A DNA stretch of 64,000 nucleotides, taken from positions 9,966 through 73,965 of the forward strand of contig DASZRT010000054.1 in assembly GCA_035549075.1 (NCBI GenBank). Reading direction: 5' to 3'. Below are positions 37,879-50,200 of this stretch, piece after piece. The notes below the pieces were generated by a model. That model was not told where the DNA came from. It saw only the letters and a list, made by a program, of their open reading frames with translations, and searched no databases. Numbering within the stretch: position 1 is the first letter of the stretch; the number at the start of each line of letters is the position of its first letter. Both the position numbers and the translations under genes were made by a program. The DNA is from DASZFV01 sp035549075. GTDB taxonomy: Bacteria > Myxococcota_A > Polyangia > Fen-1088.

Positions 37879-39326
37879 GCGACCGCCGCCTTCATCGACG
37901 GACCGTGCTGCGCGGGGCGGGCGTGGCGCTCGCGCTGCCATGGCTCGAGTCGCTCGCGCCGCGCCTCGCGCGCGGCCAGACGGTGACGCCGCCGCGCACC
38001 TTCGTCGCGATGTCGTTCCCGTCGGGCGCGGCCGACTTCTGGAAGCCGGCGGCGCCGGGCTCGGGCGACGCGTGGACGCTGTCGCCGATCCTCACGCCGC
38101 TCGCGCCCGTGAAGTCGCACGTCAACGTGCTCGCGAACGTCGGCAACTACGGCCCGTTCGGCGGCCACATCGAGCCGTCGAACAGCAACCTCGGCGGCGC
38201 GCTCCTGACCTGCACGAAGCCCAAGGCGATCGACGCGTACAACGTCACGACCGGCATCTCGGTCGATCAGGTCATCGCCCAGAGCGTCACGGGCCGCACG
38301 AAGATCGACTCGCTGCAGGTCGGCCTGTGCACGATCGACCAATACACCGACGGTTTGCCCGGGGCGTGCTCGCGCTCGATCTCGTGGAGCGCGCCGGACA
38401 ACCCCCTGTACAAGACGATCGACCCCGCGTCGGTGTTCGACCGGATCGTCGGCGCCGTGAAGCCCGTCGGCGCCGGGCCGCTGGCGTTCGCGCGCGCGAG
38501 CAAGAACAAGAGCGTCCTCGATTTCGTCGCCGCGCACGCCAGCAGCGTGCAGAGCCAGGTGAGCCGAAGCGACGCCGCGCGCCTCGACAGCTTCCTGACC
38601 TCGGTGCGCGCGCTCGAGCAAAAGATCGCGACGACGCCGAGCTCGCCCGCCGCCTGCGTCGCGCCGCCGCGGCCCACGGGCACGCTCACCGTCGGCAACG
38701 TGCCGGCCGACTACAACCGCGACGCACACGCCAACATCATGATCGACCTCGTCGTCATGGCGCTCCAGTGCGACGCCACGCGCGTCGTCAGCTTCATGCT
38801 CGACGACGTGCGCAGCACGTTCCCTTACACCTTCCTCATGGCGCGCGACTTTACGGCGACGGGCTCGACGCCGACCAGCCGCATCGTCTCGGGCGGCCCG
38901 TACTCGCTCAACGCCGCGGGCGAGACGAACAGCGACTACGCGACGGTGAACTTCTGGTTCGTCGAGAAGCTGTCGCGCCTCGCGCAGAAGCTGATGGCGA
39001 CGCCGACGGCGACGGGCAACATGCTCGACGACGCGACGATCTGGCTCGGCAGCGAGATGCACGGCCCCAACCACGACGGTCTCGACCTGCCCATGGTCGT
39101 CGTCGGCAAGGGCGGCGGCACGCTCCAGACGAACCGCTACATCGACTACGCGCAGACGACGCGCAAGACCGAGCGGCTCGCCAACCTGTACCTGACGTTC
39201 ATCAAGAACGTGTTCCGCATCCCCATGACGTCGTTCGGCGGCAACGTCACGCCCACGCAGCCGCTCGCCGCGCCCGCGAACGCCTACGGCCCCGGCACGA
39301 CGACGCTCCCCGAGATCCTCGCCTGA
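37875..39326 (+). CDS. DUF1552 protein with Tat signal
   Basis: 483 residues from the GTG at 37875. The N-terminus has a twin-arginine signal (LHRRTVLRGAGVALALPWLE), so it is exported folded. The rest matches DUF1552, a family of sulfatase/phosphatase-like appearance that accompanies DUF1592-type proteins: FVAMSFPSGAADFWKPAAPG, DATIWLGSEMHGPNHDGLDL, MVVVGKGGG. The His/Asp residues in the last segments could bind metal. Translationally coupled to the preceding lipoprotein gene, so the two probably act together. Confidence 0.85.
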   Translation: MSDRRLHRRTVLRGAGVALALPWLESLAPRLARGQTVTPPRTFVAMSFPSGAADFWKPAAPGSGDAWTLSPILTPLAPVKSHVNVLANVGNYGPFGGHIEPSNSNLGGALLTCTKPKAIDAYNVTTGISVDQVIAQSVTGRTKIDSLQVGLCTIDQYTDGLPGACSRSISWSAPDNPLYKTIDPASVFDRIVGAVKPVGAGPLAFARASKNKSVLDFVAAHASSVQSQVSRSDAARLDSFLTSVRALEQKIATTPSSPAACVAPPRPTGTLTVGNVPADYNRDAHANIMIDLVVMALQCDATRVVSFMLDDVRSTFPYTFLMARDFTATGSTPTSRIVSGGPYSLNAAGETNSDYATVNFWFVEKLSRLAQKLMATPTATGNMLDDATIWLGSEMHGPNHDGLDLPMVVVGKGGGTLQTNRYIDYAQTTRKTERLANLYLTFIKNVFRIPMTSFGGNVTPTQPLAAPANAYGPGTTTLPEILA

Positions 39327-39385
39327 GCTTGGTCGCCTCGGCTCGTGCTACCGTTGCCTGCACTCAAACGTTGGTGAGGTGGGCG

Positions 39386-39823
39386 ATGGATCGTTTGCGC
39401 GTGATCGTTTGGTCGTCGTTGGTGTTGGTTGCGGCGTGCGGCGGCTCGACTCAGCTCGAGCCATCCGCCGTGAGCGGCCTCGAGCTCTCGACGACAAATC
39501 CGCTCGGCAACCCGTGGACCGACGTCGAGGTGACGGTGACCGACCCGACGCGCGCCCAAGCGATCTATGACGCCACCGTTTCGCTCCCCGACTCTCCGTC
39601 AGGCACTTACAACTGTCCCGAAGATTCGGGCGTCAGATACGACGTCACGTTCACGAGCGGAACAACGACGATCATGTCGGCCGTCCTGAGCCCCACCGGC
39701 TGCCGCGACGTCGCGATCTCGGGCTCGACCACGCGACGAGCCGTCGACGAGACGTATTGGGCGTCGCTCGCGCAGAACCTCGGCGTCGCCAAAGCAACGC
39801 TCGAGGGCGAATCAACGCGCTAG
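39386..39823 (+). CDS. small lipoprotein of unknown function
   Basis: 145 residues from the ATG at 39386, with GAGG 7 nt upstream. Lipobox VIVWSSLVLVAAC, then GGS. The mature domain is about 125 residues with two cysteines (TYNCPEDSG; SPTGCRDVAI), probably one disulfide, and beta-strand character. It is on the same strand as the DUF1552 gene 59 nt upstream and convergent with the sigma-factor gene (9 nt between stops). No family recognised. Confidence 0.65.
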   Translation: MDRLRVIVWSSLVLVAACGGSTQLEPSAVSGLELSTTNPLGNPWTDVEVTVTDPTRAQAIYDATVSLPDSPSGTYNCPEDSGVRYDVTFTSGTTTIMSAVLSPTGCRDVAISGSTTRRAVDETYWASLAQNLGVAKATLEGESTR

Positions 39824-39832
39824 CGCCGCCCG

Positions 39833-40702
39833 CTACCGCAGGATGCGCGACATGCTGAGGTCGAGCTGGCTCGCGACGAGGCCGGCGAGCGAGGCCATCT
39901 CGCTGCGGCCGAGGCGAAGGCGCTCACCCAGCAAGCGTTGAACCTCGGCGGCGACGGCGTCGCGAGCCGCCGCGAGCCAGCGTGACGCCGTGGATTGGCT
40001 CACGTTGTACATCTTGCCGATGCCTTCGACGCTGACGCCGCTCACGAGGTGAAGGCGCATGAGCATGCGGTCGCGAGCGCCGAGCGTCTGCAGCGCCTCC
40101 TCGAGCGCGCGCTCGAAGTCGGCGCGGTACTGCTCCTTCGCGAGCGCGACCTCGGGTGCATGCTGCCCGCCGGTGGCGGCCTCGACGGCGGCGCGCTCGT
40201 GCGCGCGGCGCGCGGCCGTCTCGCCGCGCACGAGCGTCACGGCCATGCGCTGCGCGACGACGGCGACCCAGCGATCGAGCGGGCCCTGCCCCGCGTAGTT
40301 CACGATCTTCGGCGGCGCGTCCGGCCCGCCGACGAGCACGGCCTCGCGCACGCGCTGGGCGACCTCGGCGCGCTCGTCCTCGTCCTTGACGCTCGTCGCG
40401 AGCGCCTGGCGCGCCTTCTCCCCGCAGCGCGCGTCGAAGGCCTCGGGGGCGCCGGGGACGCCGGCGACGCACGCACAGGCGAGGAACAGATCCTCGATCT
40501 CGAGCGCGTCGAGCGAGGGCGGCGGCTCGGGGGCGCTCGCGACGCATCGTCCGAGGTGCCGCGCGAACACTTCGTCGTCGACGGCGAGCCCCGGGTGCGC
40601 CTCGCGACCGCGCGCGCACAGGACGATGAGCGTGCTCTCGAGCTCCAGGGGGTCGGCGTCGCTCCGCCCACCGCCCGCGACATACGCCGGGGTCAGCCGC
40701 AC
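39833..40702 (-). CDS. sigma-70 family RNA polymerase sigma factor (myxobacterial type)
   Basis: 289 residues from the GTG at 40702. The middle (GQGPLDRWVAVVAQRMAVTL) fits sigma region 2, and residues about 210-260 fit region 4 with a helix-turn-helix (LGARDRMLMRLHLVSGVSVE; IGKMYNVSQSTASRWLAAAR). The C-terminal tail (SLAGLVASQLDLSMSRILR) is typical of a Myxococcales-specific sigma group. The N-terminal 120 residues are unusual, Cys-containing and acidic. It lies 21 nt downstream of the repeat-peptide gene on the same strand. The divergent zinc-finger kinase is a plausible anti-sigma partner. Confidence 0.82.
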   Translation of the reverse strand: MRLTPAYVAGGGRSDADPLELESTLIVLCARGREAHPGLAVDDEVFARHLGRCVASAPEPPPSLDALEIEDLFLACACVAGVPGAPEAFDARCGEKARQALATSVKDEDERAEVAQRVREAVLVGGPDAPPKIVNYAGQGPLDRWVAVVAQRMAVTLVRGETAARRAHERAAVEAATGGQHAPEVALAKEQYRADFERALEEALQTLGARDRMLMRLHLVSGVSVEGIGKMYNVSQSTASRWLAAARDAVAAEVQRLLGERLRLGRSEMASLAGLVASQLDLSMSRILR

Positions 40703-40723
40703 GGGCCGACCCTAGCACGGGCT

Positions 40724-40963
40724 TCAGATCGCGAGCGCGCGGCTGTGGTTGACCGTCGAGAGGCCGGCCGACGTCACCGCGAGCCGGTTGTGGTTGACCG
40801 TCGAGAGGCCGCCCGCCTTCACCGCCGACTTCACCGCGAGCCGGCTGTGGTTGAGCGACGAGATACCGCCCGCCTTCACCGCCGACTTCACCGCGAGCCG
40901 GTTGTGGTTCACCGTCGAGAGACCGCCCGCCTTGAGGCCCGACTTGATGCTGAGGTTCTTCAT
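40724..40963 (-). CDS. tandem-repeat basic peptide (19-residue repeats), function unknown
   Basis: 79 residues from the ATG at 40963, preceded by AAGGAG at 7-nt spacing. It consists of four copies of one unit: residues 1-23 (ending KAGGLSTVNHNRL), 24-42 (AVKSAVKAGGISSLNHSRL), 43-61 (AVKSAVKAGGLSTVNHNRL) and a shortened 62-79 (AVTSAGLSTVNHSRALAI). No signal peptide, no acidic residue, rich in Lys/Arg/His/Asn. At DNA level the units are 57-bp tandem repeats with nearly identical codons. It is first gene of a unit with the sigma factor and divergent from the kinase. It could be a modified-peptide precursor, a structural peptide or a regulator; no modifying enzyme is adjacent. Confidence 0.8.
   Translation of the reverse strand: MKNLSIKSGLKAGGLSTVNHNRLAVKSAVKAGGISSLNHSRLAVKSAVKAGGLSTVNHNRLAVTSAGLSTVNHSRALAI
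40776..40946 (-). repeat. three 57-bp tandem repeats inside the peptide gene
   Basis: Units begin at 40776, 40833 and 40890 (each starts ACCGCGAGCCGG on the plus strand), exactly 57 bp apart. Long blocks such as CCGCCCGCCTTCACCGCC are identical between two units, including third positions, which suggests recent amplification or gene-conversion-like homogenisation. Confidence 0.85.
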
Positions 40964-41127
40964 GGTGTGCTCCTTTTTTCGTTTCGTTTTTCGGGCGGCC
41001 TGTCCGCCCGGCACACACAGGTCGCAGGAGCCTCGAAACCCATCCGCAAATTCGGACGCAGCGCGTCTGCGCTTTGCCTCGCACCGGCAATTACCCGATA
41101 GTTCTCGCTCGCTTGGGACAAGGGTCG
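40964..41127. promoter_or_regulatory. divergent region between repeat peptide and kinase, with hairpin
   Basis: 164 bp. On the peptide side are the Shine-Dalgarno AAGGAG (about 40970-40975, minus strand), an A-rich leader on the minus strand and a perfect 7-bp hairpin CGGGCGG-cctgt-CCGCCCG at 40992-41010 that would sit in the 5' leader of the peptide mRNA. Both promoters must lie in the rest. No consensus promoter is claimed. Confidence 0.5.
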
Positions 41128-43776
<2,649 letters not shown>

Positions 43777-43842
43777 ACGTACACATCAAAGGCCTGGCCG
43801 CGCCTCCTCTGTGTTGTACGGTCCGAGACCGAGGCGGCGGTC

Positions 43843-46800
43843 GTGGTGGGACTTCGCAGATTTCTCGGCGGCGTCGGTGTATCAGCCTCGATCGTGCTCG
43901 TCGGTTGCACCTCGAGAAGCGTCGACGTTCCGCCCGCTGACATGGCCGTCGAACACACGACGAGAGCGCTCACGGGCAGCTCGTTCGTGCCGTCCGGCTA
44001 CGGCTGCGTCTGGCACGACGAGTTCGGCGGCGCGCAAGGCCTGGGCGAGGCGCGCGCCAACCTCGACGAGACGTCGTGGTCGTTCCAGGAGATCAACGTC
44101 AACTCCGAGCTGCAGGCCTACACGACGAGGCAGTGCCTCGCCTCGCCCGATCACTGGAACCTGTGCGTCGAGGACGGCCGCCTCCGCATCCTGGGTCGGC
44201 ACGAATCGATCGTGTGCGACGCCAACAACGACGGCGTCGTCGACAACCCCGACTGCGCGCCCCACTACACCGAGCCCTTCCACGCCTCGGCGAATTACAC
44301 GTCGGGCCGCCTCATCACGAAGCACAAGGTCCACTTCCCCGACGGCTACATCGAGTTCCGCGTGAAGCTGCCCGAGGCCGATCGCGCGGGCGCGCCCGAA
44401 TCGGGCATGTGGCCCGCCGTGTGGATGCTGGGCGAGAGCATCAACCAAGGCCCGGCGCCGGGCAGCACGGCGTGGCCCAACTGCGGCGAGATCGACATCA
44501 TGGAGTGGGCGACGAGCGGCGGCGTGAGCCACCAAGGGTGGAACGCGATCTGGAACGGGCCCGGCGGCACGAACGCCTGCAGCGCGTGGCCGCAAAACGG
44601 GAACGCCGCGTGCGGCCCGTGCCCCGTCGCGAACGGCGAGTGCGTGGGCGAGGTCGTCAACGGCACGCGCTACGAGATGACGGGCTGGACCGGCTTCGAT
44701 CACCACGCGTGGCACACCTACGGCTTCAAGTGGGAGAACACGGGCAACAACACGACCGATCAGATGACCTACTTCATCGACGGCGTGCGCATGGGCGTGC
44801 TCCACCTCGGCGCCGAGCAGGCCGCGTTCAAGAACGACATGTTCCTCACGATCAACCTCGCGCTCGGCGGCACGTTGGGCGGGCCGATCGCCGTCACCGA
44901 TTGGAACGACGCCTACGTCGATCTCGATTACGTGCGCTGGTACCGCGCGGGGCAAACGGAGGCGTGCGGGCTCGCCGACGGCACGCGACCGCCGCTCCAC
45001 TGGCGCGGCGGGCTCGCCGGGTGCCCGAGCGGCAGCCTGTTCTCGAACGCGAGCTGCTGGTCGACGTCGTCGGGCGGCGCCTCGGCCGGCGTCGCGCCGG
45101 CGGCCAACGACAACGTCGTCTTCGACGGCGGCGGCGTCGGCAACTGCGCGATCGACGCGAATTTGCCCACGCACGCGTCGTCGCTCACGACGACGTCGGC
45201 CTACACGGGGACCATCGCGGCGACGTTGGCTGGCTTGACGGTGACGGGCCCGACGACGCTCGGCGGAGGCACATTCAACAGCGGCGCGTCGACGACGTCG
45301 TTCGCCGGCCCGTTCACGATGACCGGCACCGCGACCTTCGACGGGGGCACGGGCACGACGACGTTCGCGGCGGCGCCGACGCTGACCTCGGGCACGTTCG
45401 TCGTCGGCGACGCCGGTTCTTCGGGCGCTGTCGTGTTGTCGTCGGGCGCGACCTTCGCGAGCGGCACGACGCTGGCGTTCCCGACGAGCGGCGGCACGCT
45501 GAGCGCGCCCGGCGGCCAAGCCATCACGATCAACGGCGCGGTGACGTCGCACGCGGGCGCCACGGCGACGCCGCCGCGCATCGCGCGCAGCGGCGGCACG
45601 ACGGGCCTCGCGATCTCCTTCGGCTCGACGAGCGTCCTCGATCTCGACGGCCTCGAGCTCGACGACGCCGTCTCGACGGGCGTCGCGATCGCCGACGGCG
45701 CGACGACGACGCGCCTCGCCCACCTCGCCTTCAAGAACAACGTGGCCGCCAGCGCGACGACGGGCGCGACCCACCTCGTGATCACCAGCTCGAACCCCGG
45801 CGGCACGAAGGTCATCGCCGCGAGCGGCTGCTTCTTCGACGCGACGGCGCAGTTCAACGTCACGCTCAACGGCGTCGCCGGCAGCACGGGCGTGCGCGCC
45901 GCCTTCGAAAACCAAGGCACGAACGGCCCGCGCGCCGGCGAGAGCTTCGACCTCGACGCCGACACCAACGACGACAACGTCGCCGACTCGACGGCGGCGC
46001 CGCGCTTCGGTTCGGTCATCGAGTGGGTGTACGCGAGCCCGAGCGACACGACGGGAACGCCGCTGGGTGCGCCGGCGCCCGCGCTCGACTGGAACACGTT
46101 CGTGTTCTACGGCGTCTACGTCGCCTTCAAGAACGTCGGCGGCCCGGGCACGGCCGATCGCTTGTGGCTGCGCAACACCGACGGGAGCTCGGCGTACTTC
46201 TACGACGTGCCCGACGCGAGCGGCGACCTCGCGGGCCCGCCTCGTTGGGACACGATCAACGAGACCACCGCGGGGCTCGACGTCAACGGCGACGGCGATC
46301 AGACCGACACCGACGTCCGCGTCGTCTACCTCGCGACGACGATCGGGCACATCATCAAGCTCATCGACACGGGCTCGGCCTTCGCGCGCCCCGCGAGCGG
46401 CCCGTGGGCCACCGACTTCACCGACGGCAACGTCCAGGCGATCACGTCGCCGCTCATCTCCGACGGCACGAACCTCTACTTCGGCGGCACGGGCGGCGGC
46501 GCCACGAAGATCTTCGGCGTGCAGCTCACGGGCGGCGCGAACGAGAAGGCGCTGCAGAAAAACATCGCGACCGTGGGCACGGGCGCGATCACGACGTCAC
46601 CGGCATGGGTGGCCTACGGCGGCGCAACGTATCTGTTCCTCGCGTCGGCGGCCGTGGCCGGCCAAGCGATCATTTACCGCGCGCAGGTCTCGCCGGGCGC
46701 GACGATCGACACGAGCTACCTCGGCGTCACGACGAACGTCAACGGCGCCATGAACGTCATCAACGATCGCGCCTTCGCCGTCACGCAAGGCGGGCAGCTG

Positions 46801-47280
46801 TTCGTCCTCGCGGCGTCGAGCTTCGTCGCGGGCGGCTTCACGACGCTCGCCGGCTTCCCCTACACGACCTCGCCCGCGAAGCCCATCGTCGCCACGGCCT
46901 CGCTCGATCCGTTCACCAACGTCGCGTACTTCGGCGACTCCGCCGGCCGCGTCTTCGTCGTCACGGCCGCGGGCGCGAGCTTCTCGCCCGCCTACCCCTA
47001 CCAACTGGCCGGCACGTCGGCCGTCATGGGCACGCCGCTCTACCGCCACGGCAGCGGCACGATCGCGATCGGCGCCTCCGACGGCTACGTCTACTTCCTC
47101 AACCGCCAAGACGCGACCGGCACGCCGCAGCTGCGCAAACGTATCTTCGTGGGCGGCACCGCCGCCCCGTCGATCTCCTACGACAACAGCACCGCGCACT
47201 ACCTCGCGACGTCGAACGACGGCCACATGCTCTTCATCGCCGCGTCAGACGTGGGTGTGGACACGGACGGCTTGGAGTAG
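43843..47280 (+). CDS. lipoprotein glycoside hydrolase family 16 with long C-terminal modules
   Basis: 1145 residues. N-terminal signal with Cys (ASIVLVGCTSRS). Residues about 45-370 are a GH16 beta-jelly-roll with the catalytic pair in GEIDIMEWAT (ExDxxE) and SGMWPAVWMLG, so it probably cleaves beta-1,3- or beta-1,4-glucan/galactan. Residues about 400-690 are Gly/Thr/Ser-rich with parallel-beta-helix-like repeats. Residues about 700-1145 contain propeller-like beta repeats (FGGTGGGATKIFGVQLTGG; IAIGASDGYVYFLNRQ). Likely a surface polysaccharidase; substrate unknown. It is convergent with the DUF2126 gene, 8 bp between stops. Confidence 0.88.
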   Translation: MVGLRRFLGGVGVSASIVLVGCTSRSVDVPPADMAVEHTTRALTGSSFVPSGYGCVWHDEFGGAQGLGEARANLDETSWSFQEINVNSELQAYTTRQCLASPDHWNLCVEDGRLRILGRHESIVCDANNDGVVDNPDCAPHYTEPFHASANYTSGRLITKHKVHFPDGYIEFRVKLPEADRAGAPESGMWPAVWMLGESINQGPAPGSTAWPNCGEIDIMEWATSGGVSHQGWNAIWNGPGGTNACSAWPQNGNAACGPCPVANGECVGEVVNGTRYEMTGWTGFDHHAWHTYGFKWENTGNNTTDQMTYFIDGVRMGVLHLGAEQAAFKNDMFLTINLALGGTLGGPIAVTDWNDAYVDLDYVRWYRAGQTEACGLADGTRPPLHWRGGLAGCPSGSLFSNASCWSTSSGGASAGVAPAANDNVVFDGGGVGNCAIDANLPTHASSLTTTSAYTGTIAATLAGLTVTGPTTLGGGTFNSGASTTSFAGPFTMTGTATFDGGTGTTTFAAAPTLTSGTFVVGDAGSSGAVVLSSGATFASGTTLAFPTSGGTLSAPGGQAITINGAVTSHAGATATPPRIARSGGTTGLAISFGSTSVLDLDGLELDDAVSTGVAIADGATTTRLAHLAFKNNVAASATTGATHLVITSSNPGGTKVIAASGCFFDATAQFNVTLNGVAGSTGVRAAFENQGTNGPRAGESFDLDADTNDDNVADSTAAPRFGSVIEWVYASPSDTTGTPLGAPAPALDWNTFVFYGVYVAFKNVGGPGTADRLWLRNTDGSSAYFYDVPDASGDLAGPPRWDTINETTAGLDVNGDGDQTDTDVRVVYLATTIGHIIKLIDTGSAFARPASGPWATDFTDGNVQAITSPLISDGTNLYFGGTGGGATKIFGVQLTGGANEKALQKNIATVGTGAITTSPAWVAYGGATYLFLASAAVAGQAIIYRAQVSPGATIDTSYLGVTTNVNGAMNVINDRAFAVTQGGQLFVLAASSFVAGGFTTLAGFPYTTSPAKPIVATASLDPFTNVAYFGDSAGRVFVVTAAGASFSPAYPYQLAGTSAVMGTPLYRHGSGTIAIGASDGYVYFLNRQDATGTPQLRKRIFVGGTAAPSISYDNSTAHYLATSNDGHMLFIAASDVGVDTDGLE

Positions 47281-47288
47281 CCGAAGGT

Positions 47289-50200
47289 CTAAGTTCCGCG
47301 GCGCAGATCGAGCGTGAGGGGGAAGCCGCGGGCGGTGCCGGCTTCGGCGGGGAAGGCGGCGCTTTGGCCGCCGGGCGTGTGGCCGAAGGCGAAGAAGCGC
47401 GCGAGGCGACGACCCTCGGCTTCGAGCGCGTTGATGGGGCGACGCTCGTGGGCCATGCCGCCTTGGTGCGACACGTGGTACGTGCAGCCGCCGACGGAAC
47501 GTTTGTTCCACTGGTCGACGATGTCGAACACGAGCGGGGCGTGCACGCCGATGCGCGGGTGCAGCGCGCTCGGCGGTTGCCACGCGCGGAAGCGCACGCC
47601 CGCGACGTACTCGCCGCTCACGCCCGTCGGGTGCAGCGGCACGCGCCAGCCGTTGCACGCGACGGCGTAGCGATCGTCGGTGTAGCCGCTCACTTTGAGC
47701 TGCATGCGCTCCAGCGACGAGTCGACGTAGCGGACCTGCCCGCTGCCGCCGCTCTCTTCGCCAAGCACGTGCCACGGCTCGATCGCCGCGCGCAGCTGCA
47801 GATCGATGCCCGCCGACGCCGCCTCGCCCATGATGGGGAAGCGGAACTCGTAGTGCGGGATGAACCACGACGTCTCGAACGGGAAGCCCGCCTTGCGCAG
47901 ATCGCCGACGACGTCGCCCAGGTCCTGCCACAGGAAGTGCGGCAGCGCGAAGCGGTCTTGCAGCGCCGTGCCCCAGCGCGCGGGCCGCTCGGTGTACGGC
48001 GTCTGCCAGAACGACGCGACGAGGCCGCGCAGGATCAGCTGCTGCGCCATGCTCATGCGCGCGTGCGGCGGCATCTCGAACGAGCGCAGCTCGAGCAGCC
48101 CCTGCCGTCCGCTCGCGCTGTCGGGGTTGAAGAGCTTGTCGACGCACAGCTCGGCGCGGTGGGTGTTGCCCGTGACGTCGACCAGCAGGTTGCGGAAGAT
48201 GCGATCGACGAGCCAAGGCGGCGTCGGCGCGCCCTTCCCGCGCTCGTCGATCTGCCGGAACGCGATCTCGAGCTCGTCGATGCTGTCGGAGCGCGCCTCG
48301 TCGAGCCGCGGCGCCTGGCTCGTCGGCCCGACGAACATGCCCGAGAACAGGTACGAGAGCGCCGGGTGGTTGACGAAGTAGCCGATGAGGCTGCGCAGCA
48401 GATCGGGCCGGCGAAGCAGCGGGCTGTCGGCGGGCGTCGCGCCGCCCATGACGACGTGATTGCCGCCGCCGGTGCCGGTGTGGCGGCCGTCGAGCTGGAA
48501 CTTCTCGGTGCCGAGGCGCGTCTGCCGCGCCTCTTCGTAGAGGATCTCGGTGTTCGAGACCAGCTCGTCCCACGAGTACGCGGGCTGGATGTTGACCTCG
48601 ATGACGCCGGGATCGGGCGTGACGGCGAACTGGCCGAGGCGCGGATCGCGCAGCGGCTGGTAGCCCTCGATGCGCACGGGCAATGACAGCGAAGCCGCCG
48701 TGTCCTCGATGGCGGCGACGAGATCGACGAACGCTTCCGTGCTGGGCAGCGGCGGCAAGAAGACGTTCAGGATGCCGTTGCGGACCTCGGTGCACAGCGC
48801 CGTGCGCACGACGCCGGGAGCGTCGATCGACACGGGCGCCAAGACGCGGCGCGCGCGCGCTTCTTCTTCATCACCTTCGCCGGGACGCTTTTGCCCGGGG
48901 ATCTGCAGCGCGCGCCGAGGCGCGAAGCCGTCGGGCTCGTGGTACACGCGGCGCCCTTCTTTCGACTGCCACGGCAGGCTGTCGAGCGGCAGGCGGAAGC
49001 CCATGGGCGAGTCGCCTGGGATCAGGAAGAAGCGCTCGCTGCGCACGGGCCAGTTGCCGGTGCGCCAGTGGATGTTGGTGGCGTCGTTCCAGTCGGAGAC
49101 CGGCTCGAGCGGCAGCACCTGACCCACGACGTGCGAGAGGCCCTGCTCCATGACGCGCGCGAGGCGCGCGCGCTCGACGGCGTCGTCGAGCTTCGACTCG
49201 AGCATGTCGACGTTCACGGGCAGCCGCCGCTCGCGCCACAGGTAATAGAACATGTCCTCGTAGGCGGGGATCAGCGTGCGATCTCCCACGTCGAGGCGCC
49301 GCGCGAGCGCGCGCACGAACGCGACGGACGCGTCGTTGGCGACGGCGCTTCCACCCTCGCGCGCGAACAGGCTCGGCTGCCGCCACATCGGCACGCCGTC
49401 CTTGCGGAAGTAGCAGGTCATCGCCCAGCGCGGCAGCGGCTCGCCCGGGTACCACTTGCCCTGCCCGTGGTGCAGCACGCCGCCCGGCGCGAACTTGCCG
49501 TGCATCCGGTGCAGGAGGTTCTCGCCGAGCTTGCGCTTGGTCGGGCCGAGCGCCTCGGTGTTCCACTCGGCGCCGTCGGGATCGTCGATCGACACGAACG
49601 TCGGCTCGCCGCCCATCGACAGGCGCACGTCGCCCGCGACGAGCGCGTCGTCGACGAGGCGGCCCGTCTTCATGATCGCCGCCCAAGCTTCCTCGGTGTA
49701 TGGCTTGGTCACGCGCGGCTCTTCGCGCACGCGCTCGACCTTCATCTCGAAGGTGAACGTGTCCTTGACCTTGTCGCCCTCGTAGCGCGGCGTGAAGGCG
49801 TAGCCGCCCGTGATGGGCGCGGCGTTGCCGGGATCGGGCGTGCAGGCGAGCGGGATGTGGCCCTCGGCGCAGGCGAGGCCGCTGGTGGCGTCGAAGCCGA
49901 TCCAGCCGGCACCCGGCAGGTACACCTCGGCCCACGCGTGCAGATCGGTCACGTCCTGCGAGACGCCCGACGGGCCGCCGTCGAGCGCCTTGACGTCGGC
50001 GACGAGCTGGATCGAGTAACCCGACACGAAGCGCGCCGCGAGCCCGAGGCGCCGCAGCACCTGCACGAGCAGCCATGCGAAGTCGCGGCAGGAACCGTGT
50101 CCGCGCGCCAGTGTTTCTTCGGGCGCGAACACGCCCGGCTCCATGCGGATGTCGTACTTCAGCGTCTGCTGCACGCGGCGGTTGACGTCGATGAGCACGT

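Noticed and set aside
40776..40946. CRISPR-like array
   Set aside because: The 57-bp repeats are contiguous without spacers and keep one reading frame with a strong Shine-Dalgarno; they are coding tandem repeats.
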